The notes under the pieces: model-generated | Database searches by the model: none | What the model was told of the DNA's origin: nothing | Seen by the model: the letters and a program-made list of their open reading frames with translations, nothing else | Part shown: positions 1 to 7,799 of the stretch, in pieces | Layout: each line of letters opens with the position of its first letter | How positions within the stretch are numbered: position 1 is the stretch's first letter | Source of the DNA: Phycisphaerae bacterium | GTDB taxonomy: Bacteria; Planctomycetota; Phycisphaerae; JAJVII01 | DNA length: 64,000 nucleotides | NCBI GenBank assembly: GCA_022072085.1 | Contig: JAJVII010000060.1 | Location: forward strand, 1 to 64,000 | Direction: 5' to 3' | Position numbers and translations under genes: made by a program

Positions 1-132
1 CAAGGACAGGGACAGGGACAGGGACAGGGGCAAGGACAGGGCCAAGGACAGGGGCAGGGACAAGGGCAGGGACAGGGACAGGGGCAGGGACAAGGACAAG
101 GCCAGGGACAAGGGCAGGGGCAGGGGCAGGGA
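1..132 (+). repeat. Hexanucleotide tandem repeat encoding (Gln-Gly)22
   Basis: About 22 copies of a six-base unit of the form CARGGN run in frame through the truncated first gene. Synonymous positions vary (CAA/CAG, GGA/GGG/GGC), so selection seems to have kept the peptide repeat rather than the DNA repeat. The repeat may continue to the left of the window. Confidence 0.95.
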
Positions 133-735
133 CAGGCCGGCGATCAGGGGCAGGGTGGCGGGCCTAACGGCAACAGCGGCCAGCAGAGTCAGGGCGGCTC
201 CGGCGGCGCAGGCCAGACCGGCGCCGGCGGCCTGACCGAAGGCATCCAGACCGGCGGCGGCGCCCTCCAGGGCCAGACGCCCGACAAACGCGGGCCGATC
301 GACGACCACGAACTCGGCCCGCAAGGCTCCGGTTCCAATCTCCAGACCGTCGGCAAGGCCATTGACACCGCCGCCGACCAGCTCCGCAAGGGCGAGCAGC
401 CCGACCCCGAGTTGCTCAAGAAGCTCGGCATGGATGCCGGTGAGTTCTCCAGCTTCGTCGAGAAGTACAAGGAGCACTTCGACCGCGTCCGCCAGGACGC
501 CGTCGCCCGCGACAACAAGGCTGCCAGCGACGACAAGGCTCGCATGGCCGGCAAGGAAGGCCTCCAGTCCGGCACCGGCGTCGGCCAGGGCCTCGGCGGC
601 AGTGACCGCCAGGCCGACGTCAAGGAAGACAAGCAGCGCCAGCTCCACGAGGACCATCGCAGCGATCTGTCCGAGGAGATGCAGCAGATCACCGACGATT
701 TCTACCGCGCCATCAGCGGCGGCGGGTCGCAGTGA
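1..735 (+). CDS. Gln-Gly repeat protein, 5-prime truncated by the window edge
   Basis: The reading frame is open from base 1 to a TGA at 733-735, so the start lies outside the window. The first 44 codons are 22 consecutive Gln-Gly pairs, followed by a Gly/Gln/Asn-rich stretch. The last third (about residues 125-244 of the visible part) is charged and looks folded: it has the segment PELLKKLGMDAGEF, then a Lys/Arg/Asp-rich helical region, and ends ISGGGSQ. The combination resembles low-complexity membrane-associated proteins that planctomycetes encode near MoxR/VWA gene sets, but that resemblance is from memory only. The next gene follows with a ribosome site at 748-754. The function is unknown, and the missing N-terminus could hold membrane segments. 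Confidence 0.75.
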   Translation, partial: QGQGQGQGQGQGQGQGQGQGQGQGQGQGQGQGQGQGQGQGQGQGQAGDQGQGGGPNGNSGQQSQGGSGGAGQTGAGGLTEGIQTGGGALQGQTPDKRGPIDDHELGPQGSGSNLQTVGKAIDTAADQLRKGEQPDPELLKKLGMDAGEFSSFVEKYKEHFDRVRQDAVARDNKAASDDKARMAGKEGLQSGTGVGQGLGGSDRQADVKEDKQRQLHEDHRSDLSEEMQQITDDFYRAISGGGSQ

Positions 736-761
736 TCGCGACCGGCTGGGAGGTAACGTCC

Positions 762-1364
762 ATGATTCGCCTGGGCCTGCGGGCGCTCGTGCTTGTGACT
801 GCCGCCGCCGTCGCCGGGACGATCGCCGGCTGCGAGGCCGGCCCGCCCGACATCGTCGACGCACGCAGCCAGGTCGAACTGAACGGCCATCTCGACGAGC
901 TTCAATCCGGCTGGGCCCTCGAGCGGGTCTGGGGCGCCTGGCAGATCGGCCTGATGGGCCCGGGCGGCCAGCGGGCCGTCCCCTATCTCGCCGATGCGCT
1001 GGCCCGCGATCCTGACGCCTACGTGCGGACATACGCCGCCGAGGCGCTCGGCCGCATCGGAGCGGCCGCGGCGCCGGCCCTGCCCGCGCTGGAGGCGGCC
1101 CTGGATGATCCCGACGACGGCGTGGTCCAGGCGGCTGCGCTGGCCCGGCGTCAGATCCGCGCTGCAATGGGCCTGCGGGCCGCCCCGGCGCCCCCGGTGC
1201 AGACAGCGCCGCCCGTGTCGCCTCCGCCGACCACGACGACTCCGCCGCCGCAGCCGCCGATGCAGGCCCCGGCCACCGTGCCGCCGGATTCGCCGCCGGC
1301 TGCGCCGCCCTCCACAACGCCGCCGCCCCAGCCGCCCCAGGACGATTCGCTGACCCCGGCGTAG
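762..1364 (+). CDS. HEAT-repeat lipoprotein with proline-rich tail
   Basis: 200 residues. The ATG at 762 follows GGGAGG (748-753) and gives a lipoprotein signal: MIRLGLRALVLV, a hydrophobic run, then IAGC with the lipid-accepting Cys near residue 24. An upstream in-frame start at 732 would bury this signal. Residues about 70-140 form HEAT/PBS-lyase-type helical pairs (PYLADALARDPDAYVRTYAAEALGRIG is typical), a protein-interaction scaffold. The last 60 residues are almost entirely Pro/Thr/Ala/Gln, a likely extended cell-wall spacer. It is probably anchored in the cytoplasmic or outer membrane. The partner is unknown. Confidence 0.8.
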   Translation: MIRLGLRALVLVTAAAVAGTIAGCEAGPPDIVDARSQVELNGHLDELQSGWALERVWGAWQIGLMGPGGQRAVPYLADALARDPDAYVRTYAAEALGRIGAAAAPALPALEAALDDPDDGVVQAAALARRQIRAAMGLRAAPAPPVQTAPPVSPPPTTTTPPPQPPMQAPATVPPDSPPAAPPSTTPPPQPPQDDSLTPA

Positions 1365-1482
1365 CGGCCGGCGGGGCGACAGCCTTTCGTTTCCTGCGGT
1401 CCCAGGCCGGCTGGGCGGGGTTGACAGATGAGTGTCGCAATCGGCCCCATGCGTGGGGCCCGTGTTGGAGTTGGAACGCAGG

Positions 1483-2040
1483 ATGTCCGAAAGATTTGAA
1501 CATCTCAGCGACGAGGCGCTGATGAAGCGCTTCGGGCAGAAGCTGGACGAGTCGGCGATCGACGAACTGATTGCCCGCCACCTACCCAGCGCGCTGGCTG
1601 TCGCGACGCGCCTGCTGCACGACCGGGCGTCGGCTGAGGACGCGGTGCAGGAGGCCCTGCTTCGCATCGTCCGCCACCGCAGCCAGTACGACCCCGACCG
1701 GCCGTTCACGACGTGGCTCTACGCCATCCTCCGCAACATCTGCATGGACGTGCTGCGTCGGCGTCATCGCCAGCGGCGGGCCATCGAGCAGGCCTCGCTG
1801 CTGATCCGCGAGTACGTTCCGCCGGCCGCTCCGGCTTCGGGCGAGGGCGACCTGCTGGCCCGCCTGCCGCGCGGCGAACGCGACGTGCTGTCGCTGCGGA
1901 TCGTCGAGGATCTCCCGTTCCGCGACGTGGCCGCCGCCCTGGGCATCAGCGAGGACGCCGCCCGTAAGCGGGCCCAGCGCGGCCTGGACCGCCTCCGCCA
2001 GACCTACGCCGCCGGCCGATCGGCCGACCTCCGTTCCTAA
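1483..2040 (+). CDS. ECF-type RNA polymerase sigma factor
   Basis: 185 residues from the ATG at 1483; a GTG at 1432 would add 17 residues. Region 2 (DELIARHLPSALAVATRLLH, then DAVQEALLRIVRHR and FTTWLYAILRN) and the region 4 helix-turn-helix (RDVAAALGISEDAARKRAQRGLDRLR) are clear. The sequence LPRGERDVLSLRIVEDLPFRD is the usual start of sigma region 4. The next gene (2103) encodes a zinc-type anti-sigma factor, so this is a regulated sigma/anti-sigma pair. Its targets could include the PEP-CTERM and prepilin genes just downstream, which is inference from position only. Confidence 0.93.
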   Translation: MSERFEHLSDEALMKRFGQKLDESAIDELIARHLPSALAVATRLLHDRASAEDAVQEALLRIVRHRSQYDPDRPFTTWLYAILRNICMDVLRRRHRQRRAIEQASLLIREYVPPAAPASGEGDLLARLPRGERDVLSLRIVEDLPFRDVAAALGISEDAARKRAQRGLDRLRQTYAAGRSADLRS

Positions 2041-2102
2041 GCGATCCCGAATCCCGTCACGCCGCCGTCACTCCGGGCGTATTCTTGTTTCGAGGAGAGG
2101 TG

Positions 2103-3482
2103 ATGAACTGCGAACGGGCAGGCGAACTGATCGCCGCGATGGCGCTTGAAGGGCCGGGCGTCGGACCCCGGGCAGAACTGGACGAGCATCTGGCCGCCTG
2201 TGCGGACTGCCGTGCCCTGGCCCGTGAATACGGCGACCTCGTCCTTGGCGTCGCCGCGGGCGAGGTTCCGACGGCCCCGCGGCCGCAGTTCGCCGCGGTC
2301 CTGGGGGCGGCTGTCGCCAGGGAGATTCGCGGCGTCCGGCGCGGGCGCTTCCTCCGCTGGTTCGCCGTCGGAGGGATGGCGGCTGCGGCGGTGCTGCTGG
2401 TCCTGTCGGTGCGGCTGTATCTCCACGACACCGACCGCCCGGTCGACGCGCCGGCTGCCGGGCCCGTCGCGGCTGAATCCCACCTCCAGATCTGGCAGAG
2501 CGGCGGGGCGCGCTCCGCGGCCATGTCGCCGGCTGACACGGCCATCATGGCCGACGGCCGCATCTACCTGATGTCCGGCCTGGGCGACATGCGCGTCGCC
2601 GCGATGAACGCTTCGGACGGGCGGCGGCTGTGGCTTTCGCCGATTCGCAGCATGGGCTACCTGGCGGCCGACCGCAACCGGGTCTACTGCCTCAGCGAAC
2701 AGAGCGGGTCGGTTGGAATCGTGGCATTGGACGCCGCGACCGGCCGACCCCTGTGGCACTATCGCCCGGACCACGCGGCCCGTCCGCTCCAACTCCAGCG
2801 CCCCGTGCTGATGGGCGACTCGGTCTGCTGGTCTAGCGAGCGGACGGTCCACATGCTCGACGCCGCGGGCCAGCCGCGCTGGGTCCGGCCGATCGACGGC
2901 GAGGGGCTGGTCTCCTCCGCGGCCGGGGACGGCGGGCGCGTCTACGTCGCCACCGACCGGGCAGCCTACGGCCTGAGCGCGGACGACGGGCGGATTCTCT
3001 GGCGTGAGTCGTTCGACCAGCCGGGCATGTCGTTCGACCGTCCGGAACTGGCGGTGGCAGGCGGAGGGCTCTGCGTATCGCGCCGGTTGGCGGACGGGGG
3101 CGAAATCTGCTGCCTCGATCCGCAGTCTCGCCTGGTGCTCTGGAGACGTTCGAGCGATCCGGCGCAGCACGTCCTGGCGGCGGACGGGCGGCTCTACATC
3201 CGCGGCAAGTCGGTCCGTGCGATCCGGCTGGCAGACGGCCAGCCGGAATGGGAGCACGCGGCCGAGGGCTGCGGGCCGTTGACGCTGGGCGAAGGCAAGC
3301 TCTACTTCGCCGACAGCCGCGGCAACGGGAGTGTTGTGGCCGTTGATATTGCCGACGGGCAGGTCCGGTGGCAGCAGGAGGACCTGCCGTCCTGCGATCC
3401 GTTCCTTGTAGCCGGCGAGCGGGGCTACCTCAAGACGCGGGATGGCGTCATCCACGCGGTGGCCCTGGCCGGCAGGTCTTGA
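2103..3482 (+). CDS. Anti-sigma factor fused to PQQ-like beta-propeller
   Basis: 459 residues; the ATG at 2103 follows GAGGAGAGG (2091-2099). The cytoplasmic N-terminus has the zinc anti-sigma signature: Cys3, then His29-x3-Cys33-x2-Cys36. A single membrane segment lies at about residues 85-107. The rest (about 340 residues) is a string of PQQ-type blades, for example VYVATDRAAYGLSADDGRILW and LDAATGRPLWHY, which would face the periplasm. The architecture suggests that ligand or partner binding at the propeller controls release of the ECF sigma factor encoded 62 bases upstream. The zinc and propeller folds are read from sequence; the sensing role is inferred. Confidence 0.88.
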   Translation: MNCERAGELIAAMALEGPGVGPRAELDEHLAACADCRALAREYGDLVLGVAAGEVPTAPRPQFAAVLGAAVAREIRGVRRGRFLRWFAVGGMAAAAVLLVLSVRLYLHDTDRPVDAPAAGPVAAESHLQIWQSGGARSAAMSPADTAIMADGRIYLMSGLGDMRVAAMNASDGRRLWLSPIRSMGYLAADRNRVYCLSEQSGSVGIVALDAATGRPLWHYRPDHAARPLQLQRPVLMGDSVCWSSERTVHMLDAAGQPRWVRPIDGEGLVSSAAGDGGRVYVATDRAAYGLSADDGRILWRESFDQPGMSFDRPELAVAGGGLCVSRRLADGGEICCLDPQSRLVLWRRSSDPAQHVLAADGRLYIRGKSVRAIRLADGQPEWEHAAEGCGPLTLGEGKLYFADSRGNGSVVAVDIADGQVRWQQEDLPSCDPFLVAGERGYLKTRDGVIHAVALAGRS

Positions 3483-3519
3483 GATCCGTATTCCCCGGCC
3501 AACGAAGGGAGCATCACGG

Positions 3520-4260
3520 ATGCGGAGGGGATTGTCTGTACTCATCGTTCTTGGACTGGCCGGCACGGCCGCGGCGGCCACGGTGTCGGTGGACGTCATA
3601 CCGACGGCGGACACCTACGTCCGACAGAATGCGTCCACGTCCAACTACGGCACGAACGGCGCGCTGTCGGTCGCCGGTGCCGACGCGCTCAACGGATCGG
3701 GCAGCCTGACAGGACTGGCCGACACGTTCATCCGGTTCAACGTCGCCGCAGCCGTTGCGAGCCTGGACGCGCAGTTCGGCGCGGGGGCGTGGACCCTGAC
3801 GGGCGCGACGCTGAAGGTGTGTGAGTTCGGCGAGCCGTCCAACAACAACTTCGGCCGCGGCGCCGGCACGTTCGAAATCCGCTGGCTGGCGTCGGACAGT
3901 TGGTCCGAGACGAGCTTGACCTGGGATACCCTGGGCAGCTACCTGAGCGCCGTCAACGACGTGTCGCTGGGCAGCGCGTTCGCCAACCTGGGCTCCGGCG
4001 ACCAGACGATTGCGTCGCAACGCGTCCACAGTCTGCCGCTGGCGGCGGCGCTGTTGGCCGACATCCGGGCCGGCGGCGACGTGAGTTTCCTGATGGCAGC
4101 GACCAGCGACTCGATCGGCTTCACGTTCAACTCCCGCAACATCACCGGCGCGACGCGCCCCATGCCCGTGCTGACGCTGACGGCTGTGCCCGAGCCGGCG
4201 ACGGCGGCGCTGCTGCTGGTCGGCGCGGCAATGGGCGTGGGGAGGCTGAGGCGGCGATGA
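3520..4260 (+). CDS. PEP-CTERM sorting-domain protein, DNRLRE-like
   Basis: 246 residues. The ATG at 3520 gives a signal peptide (MRRGLSVLIVLGLAGTAAAA). The body begins with IPTADTYVRQNASTSNYGTNGALSV, the hallmark opening of DNRLRE-type beta-sandwich domains found in secreted proteins. The C-terminus is a PEP-CTERM sorting signal: VPEPAT, a hydrophobic helix, then RLRRR. Such proteins are processed by an exosortase, which is not in this window. The stop codon overlaps the start of the prepilin gene (ATGA at 4257-4260), so the two are probably translated together. Confidence 0.9.
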   Translation: MRRGLSVLIVLGLAGTAAAATVSVDVIPTADTYVRQNASTSNYGTNGALSVAGADALNGSGSLTGLADTFIRFNVAAAVASLDAQFGAGAWTLTGATLKVCEFGEPSNNNFGRGAGTFEIRWLASDSWSETSLTWDTLGSYLSAVNDVSLGSAFANLGSGDQTIASQRVHSLPLAAALLADIRAGGDVSFLMAATSDSIGFTFNSRNITGATRPMPVLTLTAVPEPATAALLLVGAAMGVGRLRRR

Positions 4261-4961
4261 CTCGATGCGGGCAGTCCGGTGCGGCGTTCACGCTGATCGA
4301 ACTGCTTCTGATCCTGGCGATCATGGCCCTGCTGCTGGCGGTGCTGATGCCGGCGTTGGGCCAGGCCCGCGCGCAGGCCGAGTCGGCTGCCTGCCAGTCC
4401 AACCTCCGCCAATGGTGCATCGCTTTGCAGATGTACATGAACGAGCACGACGACGTGATCCCGCGGCGAGGGCAGGGCATCCAGGAGTTGTCGCGCATCG
4501 ACCGGCCTGAGGACTGGTTCAACGTGCTGCCGCCGCAGGTCGGCGAGCCGGCTTACGTCGACGCCGTCGCCGCCGGGCGGCGCGTCGGCGATGATCGGCG
4601 GTCCATCTTCTGCTGCCCGTCGGCCCGGGACCCGGGCAGCGCGAACTACCTGCCTTACGCGATGAACATGTACCTGTCGCCGTGGATCCGGCCGCGGCCG
4701 CATGTCCTGAGCGAGTTCACGCGCCCCGAGACGGTCGTGTTCATGGCCGACGCCCCCGGGCCGTACGCCTCGACCGTGCCGTCGATGCTGGTATACAGCG
4801 TGCTTGCCCGTCACATGGGCCGGGCGAACCTCTCCTTCCTCGATGGCCACGTCGAGAGCCGCAGCGGGACCGAACTCGGCTGCGGCGTGGGCGATCCGAA
4901 CCTGCCCGACGTGCGATGGCAGCCGGGTACCACGGGCGTCAACCAGGGCCCCGTACAATAG
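4257..4961 (+). CDS. Prepilin-like protein with N-terminal methylation motif
   Basis: 234 residues. The ATG overlaps the previous stop. The type IV prepilin motif GAAFTLIELLLILAIMALLLAVLMPALGQ is at residues 8-36, with the cleavage site before Phe and Glu at mature position 5. The rest has the planctomycete pattern of these proteins: paired Cys (residues 43 and 52; CC near 118), CPSARDPGSANY, and a C-terminal H-x-G-x-x-x-x-x-F-x-D-G-H-V signature (HMGRANLSFLDGHV). It is probably exported and processed by a PilD-type peptidase. Whether it joins the pilus module encoded at 5824-17791 is unknown. Confidence 0.9.
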   Translation: MTRCGQSGAAFTLIELLLILAIMALLLAVLMPALGQARAQAESAACQSNLRQWCIALQMYMNEHDDVIPRRGQGIQELSRIDRPEDWFNVLPPQVGEPAYVDAVAAGRRVGDDRRSIFCCPSARDPGSANYLPYAMNMYLSPWIRPRPHVLSEFTRPETVVFMADAPGPYASTVPSMLVYSVLARHMGRANLSFLDGHVESRSGTELGCGVGDPNLPDVRWQPGTTGVNQGPVQ

Positions 4962-4971
4962 GAGCGTGACC

Positions 4972-5820
4972 ATGCGGCTGACCGCGATCGCCTGCTGCCT
5001 GTTGACCTTCTCGACGCTGGTCGGCTGCTCGGGCAAGCCCGACGCCCGTGCGGGCGGGCGCCCGGGCGTCGTGCGCGTCGCGGTCATCGGGGGCATGACC
5101 ATGACCGGACTATGGGAACGGGTCAGCCGAATGTTCGAGGCCGACACCGGGCTGAAGGTGGAAGTCGTGGCGACGGGCCCGCGGCCGGTTCTGGACCTGG
5201 CGATGCGCCAAGGCGGCGTTGATCTGCTGACGATGCACTCGGGCGACATTACGACGGACCTTGTGGCTGACGGCTACGGCAGGCGGATGCGGCCGTGGAC
5301 GCGGAACGACCTGGTGATCGTGGGGCCCGTCGACGACCCGGCCAAGGTGCGCGGGCTGACCGACGGCGCGGAGGCGTTCCGGCGAATCGCCGCCGCGGAG
5401 GCGCCGTTCATCGACTTCTCGGGCATCGGCAGCCGGGAGATGTGCCACAAGCTCTGGAAGCAGGCCGGCATCTCGCCGGCTGGGGCGTGGTATCTCCAGG
5501 ACGAGGGGGTGGAGCACACGCGGATCCTCGACCTGGCGGTGAAGCGGCACGCTTACGTCGTCGTCGGCCGAATGCCTGTGCTCTATGAGAAGCTCAAGGG
5601 CCAGGAGATGGAAATCCTCGTGCAGGGCGACCCGCAGATGCGGCGGCCCTACGTGGTGATGGAGGCCGACCCGGCCAAGGCGGGCGAAGTGAACGTCGAG
5701 GGGGCGCGGAAGTTGGCCGACTACCTGCTGTCGGAGAAGGTGCAGCGATTCCTGGCCGAGGACTCGGCCAACCGACGCGACGGCATGCCGCTGTTCTACC
5801 CGGTGGCGGCGGGGCAGTGA
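4972..5820 (+). CDS. Tungstate/molybdate-type periplasmic binding lipoprotein
   Basis: 282 residues; ATG at 4972 with AGGAG at 4960-4964. The signal ends in a lipobox (LVGC). The fold matches TupA-like anion-binding proteins of the PBP2 type: VRVAVIGGMTMTGLWERV at the start, RPVLDLAMRQGGVDLLTMHSG, the line RNDLVIVGPVDDPAKVRGL, and FIDFSGIGSREMCHKLWKQAG, which is close to the oxyanion-binding region of TupA. No permease or ATPase gene is nearby, so it is an orphan binding protein here. The moaE/moaD genes at 37815-38521 show that a molybdopterin pathway exists in the organism. Exact anion specificity cannot be read. Confidence 0.8.
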   Translation: MRLTAIACCLLTFSTLVGCSGKPDARAGGRPGVVRVAVIGGMTMTGLWERVSRMFEADTGLKVEVVATGPRPVLDLAMRQGGVDLLTMHSGDITTDLVADGYGRRMRPWTRNDLVIVGPVDDPAKVRGLTDGAEAFRRIAAAEAPFIDFSGIGSREMCHKLWKQAGISPAGAWYLQDEGVEHTRILDLAVKRHAYVVVGRMPVLYEKLKGQEMEILVQGDPQMRRPYVVMEADPAKAGEVNVEGARKLADYLLSEKVQRFLAEDSANRRDGMPLFYPVAAGQ

Positions 5821-5823
5821 AAG

Positions 5824-6339
5824 TCAGAACGCGATGGTCTGGCGCGGAACGGCTGATGTGGTGGTTGTCGCGGTGTTGCCGCCGACGTTGAGCGTCATCG
5901 AGAGCGTCAGCCGCGGCGGGTTGGTGGTCCACTGCGGCGAAGGGATCGAAAACGCGTCGACGTGATCGACCGTGCCGAGGCTTTCGACGGCCAGCGTGTC
6001 CAGGTTCATGCGTGAAAGCGTGACCTGCTTCTGGCCCGCGGAGTAGACGTAGATGTACTGGTAGTTCTCGTCGGGGGTTTCCACTTCAATCCGGTTGCCG
6101 CTGTCGCTGACGTTGAGGTAGCTGCTGCGCCGGGCCTGGTTCATGATGCGATAGCTCAGGACGCGGGCGGCCTGCGTGGCGTCGGCCAGCTCCTGGTTCT
6201 CGGTGTAGCTGGAGAAGCTGCCGTCGAAGGCGATGCTGACGGCCATCAGCAGCACGGCGGTGATGGCCAGCGCTATCAGCAGTTCGATCAGGCTGACGCC
6301 GGTGCGGCGGGCGCGGGATGTGCGAACGCGCCTGGTCAC
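5824..6339 (-). CDS. Minor pseudopilin, PilW/PulJ-like
   Basis: 171 residues from a GTG at 6339 that overlaps the stop of the upstream gene (GTGA). The N-terminus has a type III/IV prepilin signal: RRTGVSLIELLIALAITAVLLMAVSIAF, with Glu at mature position 5. The body is beta-rich (QARRSSYLNVSDSGNRIEVE), as in minor pseudopilins that cap a pilus. It is the last gene of the minus-strand pilin set. Three bases separate its stop from the stop of the convergent binding-protein gene. Confidence 0.85.
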   Translation of the reverse strand: MTRRVRTSRARRTGVSLIELLIALAITAVLLMAVSIAFDGSFSSYTENQELADATQAARVLSYRIMNQARRSSYLNVSDSGNRIEVETPDENYQYIYVYSAGQKQVTLSRMNLDTLAVESLGTVDHVDAFSIPSPQWTTNPPRLTLSMTLNVGGNTATTTTSAVPRQTIAF

Positions 6340-7778
6340 GGCGTGATCTCCTGGTAGCTGCTGGGCACGAGCTGGAGAACCTTGAGCTTGTCGAAGACCA
6401 GGCCGGCCGGGACGTCGTCCGTGCCGCCCTTGATGAAGTAGAGGTCCACCGAGTCGAACTTGGTGAACTGGCGGCGGCGGTCGACGAGGATCGCCCCGCG
6501 GACCGTGCCGGTGGTCTTTCCGTTGAGGTCCAGTTCACTGGTGTAGATCGTGCCGTTGACGGTTCCCATCGCGCCGTTGAACTCGGTCTCGTAGTCCGGG
6601 GCGAGGATGAATGAGCCGGTCTTGTCGCGCAGCCCGGCGTACTCGGCCGTATCGGGCAGATTCTCCACGCCGCTGCTGGTGACCGCGCCGTTGAAGCGGA
6701 GCAGGTTGGTGGCCGGGTCGTCCACGTCGGGCGTGTAGGGCGGCGGCTGGCAGGCGATGATGCCCGTGATCGTGGCGCTGCCGTTGAAGGTGACGCGGTT
6801 GGGCCACTCGATGTAGATCAGCCCCTGGATGTTGACCCCGCTCTTGAAGGTCGGATTGGCGCCGGCCTTGATGAGGACGTTGTGAAGGCTGCTCATCGAA
6901 CTCGTGTCGGTCGTGCTCGTGACGACCGTGCGGGGCAGGGCCGCGATCAGGGACGCGAACGGCGCCGTGTCGACCGTCGGCCACTGGGGCTCCGGAACGC
7001 CGGAGTGCGTGTGGGCGTCCTCGTTGCTGTCGTAGGTCGTCCCGTCAGCCGACAGGAAGGTGGAGTTCGTGTTGTTGAACACGTCGGCGCCGGTCAGGCC
7101 GTCCTTGGTCATGTAGAAGTCGCCGTCGAACTGCCCCGTTCCGTTGACGCGGATCGGCCGCCAGGCTTCGGTGTCCAGGCTCATCACCGCGCTGCCGCCG
7201 GGGATGTTCGACCGCATGGTGGCTGCCCCGTTGAACACCAGGGCCCCCTGGCTGCTGATGCCGTGCTGGAGGATCATCCTATCCAGGGGACCCTCGGCCT
7301 CGGCGAAGTCGATGCGGATCGTGCGGCTGACGTCGCGCATCCTCCCGGTCACCTCGAGGATGTAGGTCGTTCCGTTGCGGGAAATCCTCGCGCTGAAAAC
7401 CGTATCGGGCATGGCGGCGTCGGCGGCGATTTCCGGTACGAGAATCTGCGTCTGCGAATACGCGACCGAGTGGCCGCTCGTGTTCATCGTACCGTCGAAC
7501 TCGGCGGCGAGCTGCTGGCCCAGGCCAGTGAAGATTTCGTCGCTGCTCAGGTTGCCCTTGAACGTCAGCCCGGCGATGTGGTAGCGCAGAATGCTCAGGC
7601 CCGACTCGGCCGCCCGCATCGCCCGGTCGATTCGACCGACGTTGGCGCTGGCCTCGGTGTTGGCGCCGCTCATCGCGACGTAGGCCGTCGCCAGCGAGGC
7701 GAACAGCACGACGTAGACCGTCGCCATCAGCGACGAAAAGCCCGCACGGACACGAAGGGCACGTCTGTCGGTGATCAT
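6336..7778 (-). CDS. PilX-like pilus assembly protein (second tandem copy)
   Basis: 480 residues, ATG at 7778. The N-terminus is not a full prepilin motif but has the PilX-type hydrophobic helix GFSSLMATVYVVLFASLATAYVAMSGANTEAS followed by AMRAAESGLSILRYH; AAESG is typical of PilX N-terminal domains. The rest is a run of beta strands with repeated FNG/VNG motifs (VFNGAATMRSN, VNGTGQFDGDFY, FNGSATITGII, FNGAMGTVNG, LNGKTTGTVRG), which suggests a beta-solenoid or stacked-strand domain. It is about half identical by eye to the gene at 7800-9338, in the same order throughout. Confidence 0.82.
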   Translation of the reverse strand: MITDRRALRVRAGFSSLMATVYVVLFASLATAYVAMSGANTEASANVGRIDRAMRAAESGLSILRYHIAGLTFKGNLSSDEIFTGLGQQLAAEFDGTMNTSGHSVAYSQTQILVPEIAADAAMPDTVFSARISRNGTTYILEVTGRMRDVSRTIRIDFAEAEGPLDRMILQHGISSQGALVFNGAATMRSNIPGGSAVMSLDTEAWRPIRVNGTGQFDGDFYMTKDGLTGADVFNNTNSTFLSADGTTYDSNEDAHTHSGVPEPQWPTVDTAPFASLIAALPRTVVTSTTDTSSMSSLHNVLIKAGANPTFKSGVNIQGLIYIEWPNRVTFNGSATITGIIACQPPPYTPDVDDPATNLLRFNGAVTSSGVENLPDTAEYAGLRDKTGSFILAPDYETEFNGAMGTVNGTIYTSELDLNGKTTGTVRGAILVDRRRQFTKFDSVDLYFIKGGTDDVPAGLVFDKLKVLQLVPSSYQEITP

Positions 7779-7799
7779 GGCATCACTTCCCTGCCGGCC

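Noticed and set aside
1421-1456. TTGACA at 1421 as a promoter of the sigma factor gene
   Set aside because: No acceptable -10 box lies 16-18 bases downstream.
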